Assembly: GCA_002384815.1 (NCBI GenBank)
Contig: DGBN01000065.1
Location: forward strand, 62,001-126,000
Direction of reading: 5' to 3'
DNA length: 64,000 bases
Origin: Oxalobacteraceae bacterium UBA4003
Lineage (GTDB): Bacteria; Pseudomonadota; Gammaproteobacteria; Burkholderiales; Burkholderiaceae_D
Positions 47,453-56,200 of the stretch are shown here, one piece after another. The translations under genes were made by a program, and so were the position numbers. The number at the start of each line of letters is the position of its first letter. Positions within the stretch are counted from its first letter, which is position 1. Under the pieces are notes generated by a model, which saw only the letters and a list, made by a program, of their open reading frames with translations, was not told where the DNA came from and did not search any database.

Positions 47453-48463
47453 ATGCTTAAGGTCTCCTATCGCAATACGGTTACACCTTTACCGGACGAT
47501 CCCTGCGGCCTGCTGGGCACATTGTCCTTTGCGGAAACTCGCCCTTCCGGCATTGCCAATACCATCGACTTTCCTGCAGTGCCGGTTTTGATGCCTGTTC
47601 TGGACGGGCATCAAGCGCTGCACGAAATTCTGCGTACCGACACGGCATTGAAAAGTGCAATGAGCGGCGACCTGCACTATCGCCACAATGATTCGCTGCT
47701 GTTTGGCGCAATCACGCTGGACGAATCAGACTTCCTCAAGATGGCCGATACGGCAGAGACCTCGCCATTGCAGTTGGCAAGCCAGTCTGCGTATGAACAA
47801 ATTTTCACGCTGCTGGAATCACTCGATTTTCCGTTTGTGCTGCGATTCTGGAATTACATGGCCGACATCAACGGCATCAGCCATAAGCTGGAACGCTATC
47901 GCCAGTTCAACCTCGGCCGCCAGCAGGCGTTTGCGGCAAAGGAAAAGGAACGCGCCGGCAACGTGCCGGCGGCCTGTGCTCTGGGTACGACTTCCGGGCC
48001 TTTGACGATTGCCTTTCTCGCAGCAAGGATTCCGTCGCAACCGATCGAAAATCCGCGCCAGATCAGCGCCTACGATTATCCGGCGCAGTATGGACCGCGC
48101 AGCCCGCTTTTTTCACGTGCCAGCGTTGCCGCCATCGGCGATACCAGTCTGCTGTTTTTATCCGGCACCGCCAGCATCGTCGGTCACACCACGCTGCATG
48201 CCGGTGACGTTACCGCGCAAACCGAGGAGTCCCTGACGAATGTAGAAGCCGTTCTGGATGAAACCTGCAGAAAGACCGGACGACAGTGCGAACTAGGCAG
48301 CCTCGATTACATTGTGTACATCCGCCATCCGGCTGATTTGCCAAAAGTCAAAACCGTCGTGGAACGCCGTATAGGTCCGCATGCAAAAGCAGCGTACCTG
48401 CAGGCTGATATATGCCGTGCAGATCTGCTGGTTGAAATAGAAGGCTCTGCCGAACTGCTTTAG
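47453..48463 (+). CDS. Chorismatase, XanB2/Hyg5-like (hydroxybenzoate synthase)
   Basis: A 336-residue protein with the FkbO/Hyg5/XanB2 signature: FVLRFWNY near 128, NPRQISAYDYP and QYGPRSPLFSRA near 200-223. It converts chorismate to a (hydroxy)benzoate plus pyruvate. Gly238 in LSGTAS and Cys321 in DICRADLL correspond to the Gly/Cys pair I recall for Hyg5-type enzymes that give 3-hydroxybenzoate, rather than the Ala type of FkbO. In Xanthomonas, XanB2 feeds 3-hydroxybenzoate into xanthomonadin and 4-hydroxybenzoate into ubiquinone. Here it sits inside the pigment cluster between a lipoprotein hydrolase and a perfect terminator, alone on the plus strand. Confidence 0.85.
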   Translation: MLKVSYRNTVTPLPDDPCGLLGTLSFAETRPSGIANTIDFPAVPVLMPVLDGHQALHEILRTDTALKSAMSGDLHYRHNDSLLFGAITLDESDFLKMADTAETSPLQLASQSAYEQIFTLLESLDFPFVLRFWNYMADINGISHKLERYRQFNLGRQQAFAAKEKERAGNVPAACALGTTSGPLTIAFLAARIPSQPIENPRQISAYDYPAQYGPRSPLFSRASVAAIGDTSLLFLSGTASIVGHTTLHAGDVTAQTEESLTNVEAVLDETCRKTGRQCELGSLDYIVYIRHPADLPKVKTVVERRIGPHAKAAYLQADICRADLLVEIEGSAELL

Positions 48464-48483
48464 GGATGTACTTGCGTTGAACT

Positions 48484-48522
48484 GAAAAAGGCCGTTGAAC
48501 ACATGATTCAACGGCCTTTTTC
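48484..48522. terminator. Bidirectional terminator after the chorismatase gene
   Basis: Perfect 16-base stem (GAAAAAGGCCGTTGAA / TTCAACGGCCTTTTTC) with a 7-base loop, between the convergent chorismatase and BamE-like lipoprotein genes. It has A/T runs on both sides and should act for both transcripts. Confidence 0.93.
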
Positions 48523-48550
48523 ATCAGCGCTTATTCAGCAGCCAATTCAG

Positions 48551-49099
48551 TTACTGAAAACCGCGTTCCGACCTGTCATATTCGATGATAGACAAGCCGC
48601 TGCCATCGTTAACACCGATCGCATATGCGCCAGCACCGCCGGCAAAGGTCAGACGACCCACACCTTTGTAATAAAAGATGGTTTCATAGCGGCCGGAACC
48701 GAAATAGAACGGAATCCATGCCTTGCCGGTAATGTGCGAACTCGTATCCGTCGGCCTGCCGGCAATGCTGATGACTTCATTCAGGCCCATGCCGATCTTG
48801 AGTTTGCTGAACTTGCCTTTGACCGGCGTACCGACAATCTGGCCAGACCAGCCGTTGATGCCTTTTACTTCCTGTGTTCTGCCCCCTGATCCAGCCTGCT
48901 GTGCTGTCTTTTTATCTTCGGCATCCTTTCTGGCCCGCGCTTTTGGACCCAGCTTTTTCTGCGACACTGCCGAATTGGTCGATGCAGCAGAAGCAGTCTC
49001 TGCCCTGGTTTCAGACGCGGCGCTTGTTTCCTTTTTCTGCAAGGTTTCACAGCCAGCGAGCAAGGTCATGACGACGGCAATTCCGATCAGTTTTTTCAT
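48551..49099 (-). CDS. BamE-like (SmpA/OmlA-type) lipoprotein
   Basis: About 182 residues from ATG 49099 (GGGGAG upstream). Lipobox LLAGC at about 14-18, then an Ala/Ser/Lys-rich linker (about 20-85) and a C-terminal BamE/SmpA-like domain with KIGMGLNEVISIAGRPTD, which is the family's characteristic helix-strand turn. It is the last gene of the minus-strand pigment run, 68 bases after the chain-length-factor gene. It may help place the pigment lipid at the outer membrane; this is inference. Confidence 0.75.
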   Translation of the reverse strand: MKKLIGIAVVMTLLAGCETLQKKETSAASETRAETASAASTNSAVSQKKLGPKARARKDAEDKKTAQQAGSGGRTQEVKGINGWSGQIVGTPVKGKFSKLKIGMGLNEVISIAGRPTDTSSHITGKAWIPFYFGSGRYETIFYYKGVGRLTFAGGAGAYAIGVNDGSGLSIIEYDRSERGFQ

Positions 49100-49167
49100 A
49101 TTATCTCTCCCCTTCAATCAATAAAAATCAGGTATACATCCGATGTGCTTTTTTTGTTGGTATGGTC

Positions 49168-49974
49168 TCAGGCTGCGTCAAATTTTACGCAAAGCGACTG
49201 GCCATTGACATATTCCAGGTAAATATCAGGAATGGATGCATGCGCGGGAAGCCGCGCCAATACCTGCATCAACGGCAAGGCCCGCGCAGCTGGAATGCTG
49301 CTCCGAATATTTTCCAGTTCGCTGTTTTCCATCGTGGTCAGCAACGCCTTGTGCAGGCTGACATCTATCGCTGTCATGCTGGCGGGGGTGGCCTCAGGCG
49401 TCAGAAGCATGCTGACCGCAAACTGATCCGCAATCGGACGCACGCCATGTATAGGCTCAGGATAAGGGGTGTCGTAGACCACCAGAAGTACCGGCCTTTT
49501 TTCAACCGAACATTGAACAGCCGCTTCCAGCAAACCCACTGCAAACCCCGCATCGTATGCGCACAGGCTGGTGGATGGCAGCATCGCGCCACTGGCGATA
49601 CCCCAATAGCCCGATGGTGCGTTATGCACAGAATTATGAAAACGCGTCGGCGAAATCAGGCGATCGCTACCTGCAAGCGCTTCACAAATGAGATGACAGT
49701 TCTCTCCATCCCCGCCTGACGAACAAAATACCGTTGTCATCGTGCCTGGATCGACGTCCGCAGAAGCAAGCGCTTCCAACCCGCTCGCCAGGGCAATCTT
49801 GACGCCGATGCCAACGCGCCGGCGTTCTGCACTCGGTAGCACAGTCAATATGGGATTGATTGTGGCAGTCTGTTGATACGCAAGCTCACCACGCAGAATC
49901 GCGCGCCATTCCGGCCAGTTGCTTGCACCGGGGCCGATGGCACCAATAGCCTGCACATATACTTTCACACTCAT
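49168..49974 (-). CDS. Ketosynthase-like chain-length factor (no active-site Cys)
   Basis: A 268-residue ketosynthase-fold protein (beta-ketoacyl-synthase N-terminal type 2). The segment SPTRFHNSVHNAPSGYWGI near 108-126 is typical of the aryl-polyene partner. Where the active enzyme at 49971 has ACSSS, the matching place here reads AYDAG (Asp141), so the nucleophile is absent; Cys138 aligns three residues earlier. It is probably the non-catalytic half of a heterodimer with the ketosynthase and sets chain length. The two genes overlap by 4 bases, which fits one-to-one expression. Confidence 0.82.
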   Translation of the reverse strand: MSVKVYVQAIGAIGPGASNWPEWRAILRGELAYQQTATINPILTVLPSAERRRVGIGVKIALASGLEALASADVDPGTMTTVFCSSGGDGENCHLICEALAGSDRLISPTRFHNSVHNAPSGYWGIASGAMLPSTSLCAYDAGFAVGLLEAAVQCSVEKRPVLLVVYDTPYPEPIHGVRPIADQFAVSMLLTPEATPASMTAIDVSLHKALLTTMENSELENIRSSIPAARALPLMQVLARLPAHASIPDIYLEYVNGQSLCVKFDAA

Positions 49975-51161
49975 GACACGATTCCCAATACGAGACTGCA
50001 GTTGGAACCGCCAAAACCGAATGAGTTATTGACTGCGTAATGGATAGCACCGGATCGATTGCTCAGCACATAATCGACATCCAGTCCGGCATCCACTTTT
50101 TTCGCATTGATCCCTGCCGGTGTCACGCCATGCTGCATCGCCAGCACGCAAATAATCGCCTCCACACCACCTGCCGCACCCAGAGTATGCCCGGTCGCAC
50201 CCTTGGTCGAACTGCAAGCCGTGCTGTTACCGAAAACGGCACGCACGGCCTTGCCTTCTGCCGCATCATTGCTCGGTGTTGCCGTGCCGTGCAAATTGAT
50301 ATAACCGACTTGCGATGCCTGAATACCAGCCGCGTCAAGCGCAGCATGCATTGCCATCTGCGCCCCCAGTCCGTCCGGGTGAGGCGACGACATATGATGC
50401 GCATCGCTGGATTCGCCGACACCGTGAAGCAGGATAGTGCCCGATGCGGGTGGCGATGCCGGTTTGGCCAGCAGGATGAATGCCGCACCTTCCGCAATCG
50501 ATATACCGTTGCGTCCTTCACCATAAGGTTGCGCCGGCGTAGGTGCAAGTAATTGCAGGGAGTTGAAACCGTAGAGCGTGGTCAGGCACAAGCTGTCCAC
50601 TCCTCCGACCACCGCCGCATCAATCAGTCCCGCTTCGATCATGCGTGCGGCATTGCCGAACACCTTCGCACTGGACGAGCACGCAGATGAAACCGTCAAC
50701 GCAGGACCGGCAAGACCCAGGATTGCACTGACATAAGCGGCAACTGAATACGTATTGTGGGTTTGCGCATAATGGAAATCCGCCGGCAGCGCACCGTCGT
50801 TCTGGCGCCGGCGATAGGCAAGCTCGGTTTGCAGAATGCCTGACGTGCTTGTGCCGAGAAACAGGCCCACCCGATCCGATCCGTACTGTGCAATCGCACC
50901 CTGCACTGCATCGACGAAACCGTCCTGCTGCAACGCAAGGTGTGCCAGCCGATTGTTGCGGCAAGCGAATTCAACGAGCCCGGCAGGTAACACCACGTCG
51001 TCAACACCCTCGACTTCGCCAATGAATGTTGGAAGGTCAACTGTCTCAAAATCACACGGCTTCAGCCCGCCATGCTGAGCGGACAGCTTCGCCCAATTGG
51101 CTTCCAGACCCAAACCCAGACAGGTACTCAGCGTGTATTTTTTTAGTTCAAGAGCTTGCAT
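49971..51161 (-). CDS. Ketosynthase of the aryl-polyene cluster (FabF-like)
   Basis: A 396-residue condensing enzyme with the full catalytic triad: Cys161 in VSSACSSSAK, His291 in NLHGTATPSND and His325 in KGATGHTLGAAGG. It extends the ACP-bound aryl starter with malonyl-ACP. The N-terminal region (TCLGLGLEANW...) is diverged from FabF as is usual for the aryl-polyene group. Only one catalytic ketosynthase is seen in the cluster; larger clusters carry more. It lies 59 bases downstream of the deacetylase gene. Confidence 0.88.
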   Translation of the reverse strand: MQALELKKYTLSTCLGLGLEANWAKLSAQHGGLKPCDFETVDLPTFIGEVEGVDDVVLPAGLVEFACRNNRLAHLALQQDGFVDAVQGAIAQYGSDRVGLFLGTSTSGILQTELAYRRRQNDGALPADFHYAQTHNTYSVAAYVSAILGLAGPALTVSSACSSSAKVFGNAARMIEAGLIDAAVVGGVDSLCLTTLYGFNSLQLLAPTPAQPYGEGRNGISIAEGAAFILLAKPASPPASGTILLHGVGESSDAHHMSSPHPDGLGAQMAMHAALDAAGIQASQVGYINLHGTATPSNDAAEGKAVRAVFGNSTACSSTKGATGHTLGAAGGVEAIICVLAMQHGVTPAGINAKKVDAGLDVDYVLSNRSGAIHYAVNNSFGFGGSNCSLVLGIVS

Positions 51162-51220
51162 GGAGATGATCTATCGCACGTAATAAACGGATATTTCGAC
51201 TAACACGGAATCTGGATTTC

Positions 51221-52054
51221 TCATGCACGCATACCTTCTTCGAGTCTGACGAATTGCAGGTTCTGTTTCCTTACCTGCTCAATCAATTGCGGCAACACGT
51301 CCAGAATGACCGGCCGGCCGTTGCTGCCACGCGCCGCATTGGCATCATGCAGAAGCAGGATGTCGCCGGCTTTCACATTGTCCAGCAGGCGATCCAGTAT
51401 TTTTTTTGCATCACGTACACGCGTATCGAAACCGCGCCGTGTCCAACTGACAAGCTGCAAGTCGAGCTGGTGCAATACCGGATCAAGAAAGAGATTGCGC
51501 AAACCTGCCGGAGCGCGAAAAAAAATCGGCCGCCTGCCGGTCACGTCTTCAATGACATGTTGAGCCGTAACAAGTTCCTTTTTAATGCCATTCCATCCCA
51601 ATACCGAAAAATAGTGACGGTGCACCATACTGTGATTTTCGATCTGATGACCTTCGGCCACCATCCGTTGCGCCAGTTCCGGATATTTCTTCACCTTGGA
51701 AGCGATACAGAAAAAAGTCGCCTTGATGCCGTATGCTTTAAGTATGTCCAGTACCTGCGGTGTAATGTCGAGATCAGGGCCGTCATCAATCGTCAACGCG
51801 ATTTCAGACCGCTCACCCGGCAAACGCAGTGTATTGGGGCCCAGCAAAGAACTTTTAGGCCATAACCCGGCAGCGGCCAGCACCGCATGATTGGCAATCA
51901 ATGCTGCGATACCAATGCCTATGGTCTGCGGCCACACCAGCGCTGAAGCGGCTGCGCCTACATGCAGAACAAGGGATGCCTTGATGAAGGCGCTGGCCTG
52001 CCATTTCCGTGTTTTTGTCATATCCGAATGGTTTGAAATCGCCGGCATGATCAA
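51221..52054 (-). CDS. NodB-type polysaccharide deacetylase
   Basis: A 277-residue membrane-anchored enzyme: two hydrophobic segments (about 26-42 and 44-62) and a NodB deacetylase domain with TIDDGPD near 88 (motif 1), NHSMVH near 140 (the metal-binding HxxxH pattern), RAPAGLRN and LLHDAN. It removes an acetyl group from an N-acetylated sugar, facing the periplasm. In a pigment-lipid cluster it might act on a GlcNAc head group, since aryl-polyene lipids are, as I recall, linked to such a sugar. Coupled to the flavoprotein gene by a 4-base overlap. Confidence 0.82.
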   Translation of the reverse strand: MIMPAISNHSDMTKTRKWQASAFIKASLVLHVGAAASALVWPQTIGIGIAALIANHAVLAAAGLWPKSSLLGPNTLRLPGERSEIALTIDDGPDLDITPQVLDILKAYGIKATFFCIASKVKKYPELAQRMVAEGHQIENHSMVHRHYFSVLGWNGIKKELVTAQHVIEDVTGRRPIFFRAPAGLRNLFLDPVLHQLDLQLVSWTRRGFDTRVRDAKKILDRLLDNVKAGDILLLHDANAARGSNGRPVILDVLPQLIEQVRKQNLQFVRLEEGMRA

Positions 52055-53697
52055 TACGCTTCATTGGAAAAGAGCATCGGCGCCTTGCCGCTGTATGGCG
52101 CCTCCAGCATATCATCCAGCACACGCTTGAGCTCCATGCCGGCTGCTGAATCGAGCAAATCCGGATGTTCGGCGCATGCACGCGCGATGAGCGCATCGGC
52201 AAGCTGCTGCAACAGCAGGAAATTGTCTGCCATTCTTTTTGCAAAGCCGGCATCGTCCAGCTGATCCTTCAATCCGCGATTCAGTTCGGCAAACCAGTCG
52301 AGCGCAGTTTGATCGAGTAATTGTGCAGGATTGCGCTTCTGGCTGAGTTTGCCCCAGGCGCGGAAAAAAGTCTGTATCGCGATATTGATTTTCTGCACCT
52401 GCATCAGCGGTTTGTGCAAGCGTCCCATAGTCGGTATATCAACCAGGCGATTCTGTATGAACAGCGGGCACATGATGCCCCAGTAGTAAGCGTAATCCCA
52501 CGACACTTTATGCGGCAGCACTTCCGGATCGCCAAACAGGGCATATTGATCGACGTACACAGACAAGGTCGTTTCGTACATCGAAAAATAGATCTGCTGA
52601 TAAAAATCAGCATACATCGCAATCGGTGCCTTGTTGCGGTCTTGTGCAATCAGTTCGGTGATATAGGTATTGCCAATCGCAATGAAATCGCTGCCGGGCG
52701 AATAAAACGGATCAAGAAACAAGCCGGCCTCGCCGGTCAGCGCCCATCGGTGATCACCGGAAAAAACCTGCTTGCAGCCATAGGAAAAATTCTTGAAAAA
52801 TGCAAAGTCCTGCAGATTCTCGCGCTCGCCCTCAAGATGATCGAACAGACGCGGCTGATGGTTCTTCAACCAGTTCATCGCCTTCTCGAAGGTGTTCATG
52901 TTCTCGACCGGATGCATGGTGGCATCCGCAACAATCCCGACCGAGTGCGAGCCGGATGCCAATGGTATCAGCCATACCCAATAGCCTTCACCAACCAGGT
53001 GATTGGTGGACAGCCAGCGATTCGGTGGATTGCAGGAACCGAGCCAGGCTTCGTCCTCGGACCAGTCGTTGATGTCGATGCGACTGCCAATACGGAACCA
53101 GACCGCGCCTGCCTTGTGCGCATTGGTTTGCGCCAGATCAAGCTTGCGTTTGATCAGACCGGCGCGACCCGATGCGTCGATCAACCAGCGCGCGCTTGCA
53201 TGCATTGTTTGCTGATCGGATTCATAACCGACCTGATGCAGACCATCGTCCTCGTCAATCGTAAACTGACGGATTACGGCATCATCAACAAACTGTACAC
53301 CGGCATCCTGTGCCAGATTGGCCAGCTTGTTTTCAAAAATTCCGCGATCTATCTGATAGGTACAAGTAGGAAGAATACGGCTGCCACCGAGCTCGGTCAC
53401 CCGGTCGAAGTCGCGCCGGCCTTCGGAAAAGAAAAAGCGGAAACCAAACTTCTTCAATTGTTCGGTATGCAAATGATCCTTGAGATCGAGCACGGTATCG
53501 AAATAATGCGCACCGATCTCGACCGACGATTCGCCTACCTTGTGCGCAGCCAGTGGCACAGGATGCGCGCGTCGTTCAATGACAAGTACAGAAATGTCGG
53601 CGAATCGCTTTTTCAGTTGCAAAGATAAGGTCAGCCCAGCCAATCCCCCGCCCATGATGACGACATCGTATTTTCGGGGAACAGCGGCTTCGGTCAT
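52051..53697 (-). CDS. Halogenase-type FAD-dependent oxidoreductase 2
   Basis: A 548-residue flavoprotein of the tryptophan-halogenase superfamily, with GGGLAGLTL at 16-24, VGES at 54-57, a Lys in the K-x-G-x-x-F pattern (Lys83) and WVWLIP at 240-245 (WxWxIP). It is about 100 residues longer than the first copy and aligns only in these motifs, so the two are not recent duplicates. It is flanked by the LpxL-like acyltransferase and deacetylase genes with 4-base overlaps, so it belongs to the pigment pathway. Halogenation of the ring or hydroxylation are the likely reactions. Confidence 0.8.
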   Translation of the reverse strand: MTEAAVPRKYDVVIMGGGLAGLTLSLQLKKRFADISVLVIERRAHPVPLAAHKVGESSVEIGAHYFDTVLDLKDHLHTEQLKKFGFRFFFSEGRRDFDRVTELGGSRILPTCTYQIDRGIFENKLANLAQDAGVQFVDDAVIRQFTIDEDDGLHQVGYESDQQTMHASARWLIDASGRAGLIKRKLDLAQTNAHKAGAVWFRIGSRIDINDWSEDEAWLGSCNPPNRWLSTNHLVGEGYWVWLIPLASGSHSVGIVADATMHPVENMNTFEKAMNWLKNHQPRLFDHLEGERENLQDFAFFKNFSYGCKQVFSGDHRWALTGEAGLFLDPFYSPGSDFIAIGNTYITELIAQDRNKAPIAMYADFYQQIYFSMYETTLSVYVDQYALFGDPEVLPHKVSWDYAYYWGIMCPLFIQNRLVDIPTMGRLHKPLMQVQKINIAIQTFFRAWGKLSQKRNPAQLLDQTALDWFAELNRGLKDQLDDAGFAKRMADNFLLLQQLADALIARACAEHPDLLDSAAGMELKRVLDDMLEAPYSGKAPMLFSNEAY

Positions 53698-54605
53698 CGC
53701 GCGTTTCCTTGCCAGAAATCGTAAAAGTTGAACCAGTTGTAAGGTGCAAGTCTGGCGAAATGTTCCAGTCGAGCCACGTAATCGTTGATAGCAGTATCTA
53801 TGGCCTGTGGCGAATTGTGACGCTCGCCATTTTCATCGTCACTGAAATCAGCGATTTTCTCGATATGAATTTCATACCGGTTTCCGCCGCGATACATGCC
53901 CACCATCAGGAAAACCGGTTTGCGCATCATGGCCGCCATCCTGAAAGGGCCTACTGCGAAATACGCCGTCTCACCCAAAAAGGTGGCCGGAAAATTGCGC
54001 TCGTGGCTAAGCGTGCGATCAGCCAGAATGCCGATGATGCCACCTTCAGCAAGCCTGTCTCTGACAGTCAGCATGGCATTCAGGTTTCCCAGAGGGACAA
54101 TTTCCTGTTGCGCTTGCGGATTGATTGCTGCCATCAATGCACCAATCTTGCGCGCGTTTTCCTCATACATCAGCAACACCAGCTTGAGCTCCGCCTTGGC
54201 GCGCGATACCAGCCGCACCACCTCGAAACTGCCCATGTGCGCACCCATCACAAAGACGCCGCCGGCATGTACCTCGGCAGCCTCCTGGTCATAAGCGTCA
54301 TGCATCACCTCGATATCGAAATATTCAACGCGATTCTGCAGGAAATAGACCCGATCGAGCAGGACACCGGCGAATACGTGAAAGTGATGAAATACTTCAT
54401 GCCAGCCGGCCTTGCGGCCCAATACCCTTGCCAGGTAGGCAGCAGAAGCCCGGCGCGAATCCGCCGCCACCAGAAAAAAGTAGAAAGCGATTGGATACAA
54501 CAACAGACGCGTAACGCGTCGGCCCAATAAAGTTGCAATTTTCACCATGAAGCGCAACAGCCCCGCCGAACCGCGCTCTTTTTTTTCAGTCCAGTCCTGC
54601 GACAT
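53694..54605 (-). CDS. LpxL/HtrB-like acyltransferase
   Basis: About 303 residues from ATG 54605 (an in-frame ATG at 54632 would add 9). One or two N-terminal hydrophobic stretches, then the acyltransferase HX4E motif HMGSFE near 125-130, with GGIIGILADR and FLGETAYFAVGPFRMA typical of lipid-A-type lauroyl/myristoyl transferases. In aryl-polyene clusters this family attaches the polyene acid to its lipid or sugar carrier. It lies 72 bases after the COG4648 gene and overlaps the flavoprotein start by 4 bases. Confidence 0.83.
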   Translation of the reverse strand: MSQDWTEKKERGSAGLLRFMVKIATLLGRRVTRLLLYPIAFYFFLVAADSRRASAAYLARVLGRKAGWHEVFHHFHVFAGVLLDRVYFLQNRVEYFDIEVMHDAYDQEAAEVHAGGVFVMGAHMGSFEVVRLVSRAKAELKLVLLMYEENARKIGALMAAINPQAQQEIVPLGNLNAMLTVRDRLAEGGIIGILADRTLSHERNFPATFLGETAYFAVGPFRMAAMMRKPVFLMVGMYRGGNRYEIHIEKIADFSDDENGERHNSPQAIDTAINDYVARLEHFARLAPYNWFNFYDFWQGNAR

Positions 54606-54677
54606 AAAATTTGTTTTCCCTTGTATCGACATTTTTTGATGATATTTGCAAGCGCAGGATTATAACGACAGGAAAAG

Positions 54678-55406
54678 TCAAACCTTGTTTTTGTTGTTGA
54701 AATAGGCGGACACGCTCTCCTTGATCGTCGCATGCTTGAAATCCGGATTGACCCGCTTTCTGCATATGTACTCCGCAACAAACATAAGAATGACCATGGG
54801 CCAGTTAAGAATATTGGCGAACGTCGACCATGTCTCTATCGACGCCAGATAAAAAATGATCAGCGAAACCAGCACCTGCATGGCAAAGAAGACAGCCCAG
54901 GCAAGCGTCACCTTGCGTGTATAGCGGACCACATCGTCCGGCATGTCGGGATGTATAGTCCGTGCCAGTGTTGTGATGATAGGGGTGCGATCGCCACGCA
55001 ATGTCTGCGCAAAAAACCAGCACAGCATTGAATTGCAGGCGACATGCTGAATCAGATAAATCCAGTCCAGTCGCACCAGCAGCGTAGTCCATAGTGCAAG
55101 GGTTATGCAGCTCATGGCTGTCACTACCGTCAATCCACCTGCACGTCTGACAAGCACACTAATCCCCACCTGTCTCAATGCCGCGACAGTACCCCAGCCG
55201 GCGATGCCGATAATCGGCACAATCAGCATGACGACTGCGATCTGCCGCCAGATGCTGTGTGCATCCTGCACCAAGAGCGCGGCATGACTCAGCGATACAT
55301 AAACGATGATTGCAGCAACCATCAACAGGGTTTTTACAACAGGCATGACAACGTCGCTTTTAGAGTCAGGAGTGGACAGCAGCGGGCCTGCCATGGCCGC
55401 ATTCAT
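54678..55406 (-). CDS. COG4648-like membrane protein of the aryl-polyene cluster
   Basis: A 242-residue inner-membrane protein with about six hydrophobic segments (for example VKTLLMVAAIIVYVSLSHA and VVMLIVPIIGIAGWGTVAA). The C-terminal half with YTRKVTLAWAVFF and WSTFANILNW resembles the COG4648 protein found in most aryl-polyene clusters. Function unknown; its place between the glycosyltransferase and acyltransferase suggests a part in pigment-lipid assembly or transfer. Confidence 0.75.
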   Translation of the reverse strand: MNAAMAGPLLSTPDSKSDVVMPVVKTLLMVAAIIVYVSLSHAALLVQDAHSIWRQIAVVMLIVPIIGIAGWGTVAALRQVGISVLVRRAGGLTVVTAMSCITLALWTTLLVRLDWIYLIQHVACNSMLCWFFAQTLRGDRTPIITTLARTIHPDMPDDVVRYTRKVTLAWAVFFAMQVLVSLIIFYLASIETWSTFANILNWPMVILMFVAEYICRKRVNPDFKHATIKESVSAYFNNKNKV

Positions 55407-55419
55407 CCGGTAATGTACG

Positions 55420-56178
55420 CTATTTGGTAGTTAGTTTACGCACAAGGAAACGTGGCAAACGAATGAGAAAGCCGAAAAAAAGCCGCGTATGCATCCACGT
55501 CAGCAACTTGTTGTCGCGCCAATAATTGAAGTGCGATACGCCACCCTCTTCCACGTTCAAATATTTGACCCTGGCAGGCACATTAACAGGTTTCACACCA
55601 TGCCAGCATAGCCGCACCACCGCCTCGGGATCGAAATCGAAACGCCGCATCCAGTGATGCGAACGCATGATCTCGACCAGCGGCGCAATCGGATATACGC
55701 GAAAACCGAAAAGCGAATCGCCGATCCCGGCCCAGCAGGTTTCCAGGTTTGCCCACCAGTTGGAAATCTTGCGGCCCTTAACCCGCAGGCTGGGCGCACT
55801 TGCATCAAACACAGGTACGCCAAGCACCATCGCATCCGGTTGGGTGATCGATTTTTCCATGAACAGCGGAATCATCGCAGCATCATGCTGGCCGTCCGAA
55901 TCCATCGTTAGCACATGCGTGTAACCTTGCTGCTGCGCCAGTTCCATGCCGTGCAATACTGCCGCCCCTTTGCCACCGTTCTCGGGCAGCACCACAATTC
56001 GCAGACCATCATCCTGTTCCGCCATGCGCTGCAGTTGGATCGCAGACCCGTCACTACTGCCATCGACTATCACCCACACGGGATCCCAGAACTGCCGCGC
56101 CGATGCGACCGTCGCATAGACGGTGCTACCCGGGTTGTAACTGGGGATCAGAACCAGATGTGTAAAAGACTCTTGCAT
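55420..56178 (-). CDS. Family 2 glycosyltransferase
   Basis: About 252 residues from ATG 56178, which begins the typical VLIPSYNPG; the frame to 56280 runs into the PlsC gene. DGSSDGS near 40 and the metal-binding DSDGQHD near 93 mark a GT2 enzyme. It is not followed by hydrophobic membrane segments as in polymerising GT2 proteins. In this cluster it probably adds a sugar to the pigment or its lipid. It lies 22 bases after the PlsC-like gene, in the minus-strand run. Confidence 0.85.
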   Translation of the reverse strand: MQESFTHLVLIPSYNPGSTVYATVASARQFWDPVWVIVDGSSDGSAIQLQRMAEQDDGLRIVVLPENGGKGAAVLHGMELAQQQGYTHVLTMDSDGQHDAAMIPLFMEKSITQPDAMVLGVPVFDASAPSLRVKGRKISNWWANLETCWAGIGDSLFGFRVYPIAPLVEIMRSHHWMRRFDFDPEAVVRLCWHGVKPVNVPARVKYLNVEEGGVSHFNYWRDNKLLTWMHTRLFFGFLIRLPRFLVRKLTTK

Positions 56179-56200
56179 GAAAAACCCTGGCTGAAAATAA

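Noticed and set aside
52321..53628. 435-codon plus-strand frame opposite the second flavoprotein
   Set aside because: Same reason: antisense to a well-supported gene, no recognisable motif.
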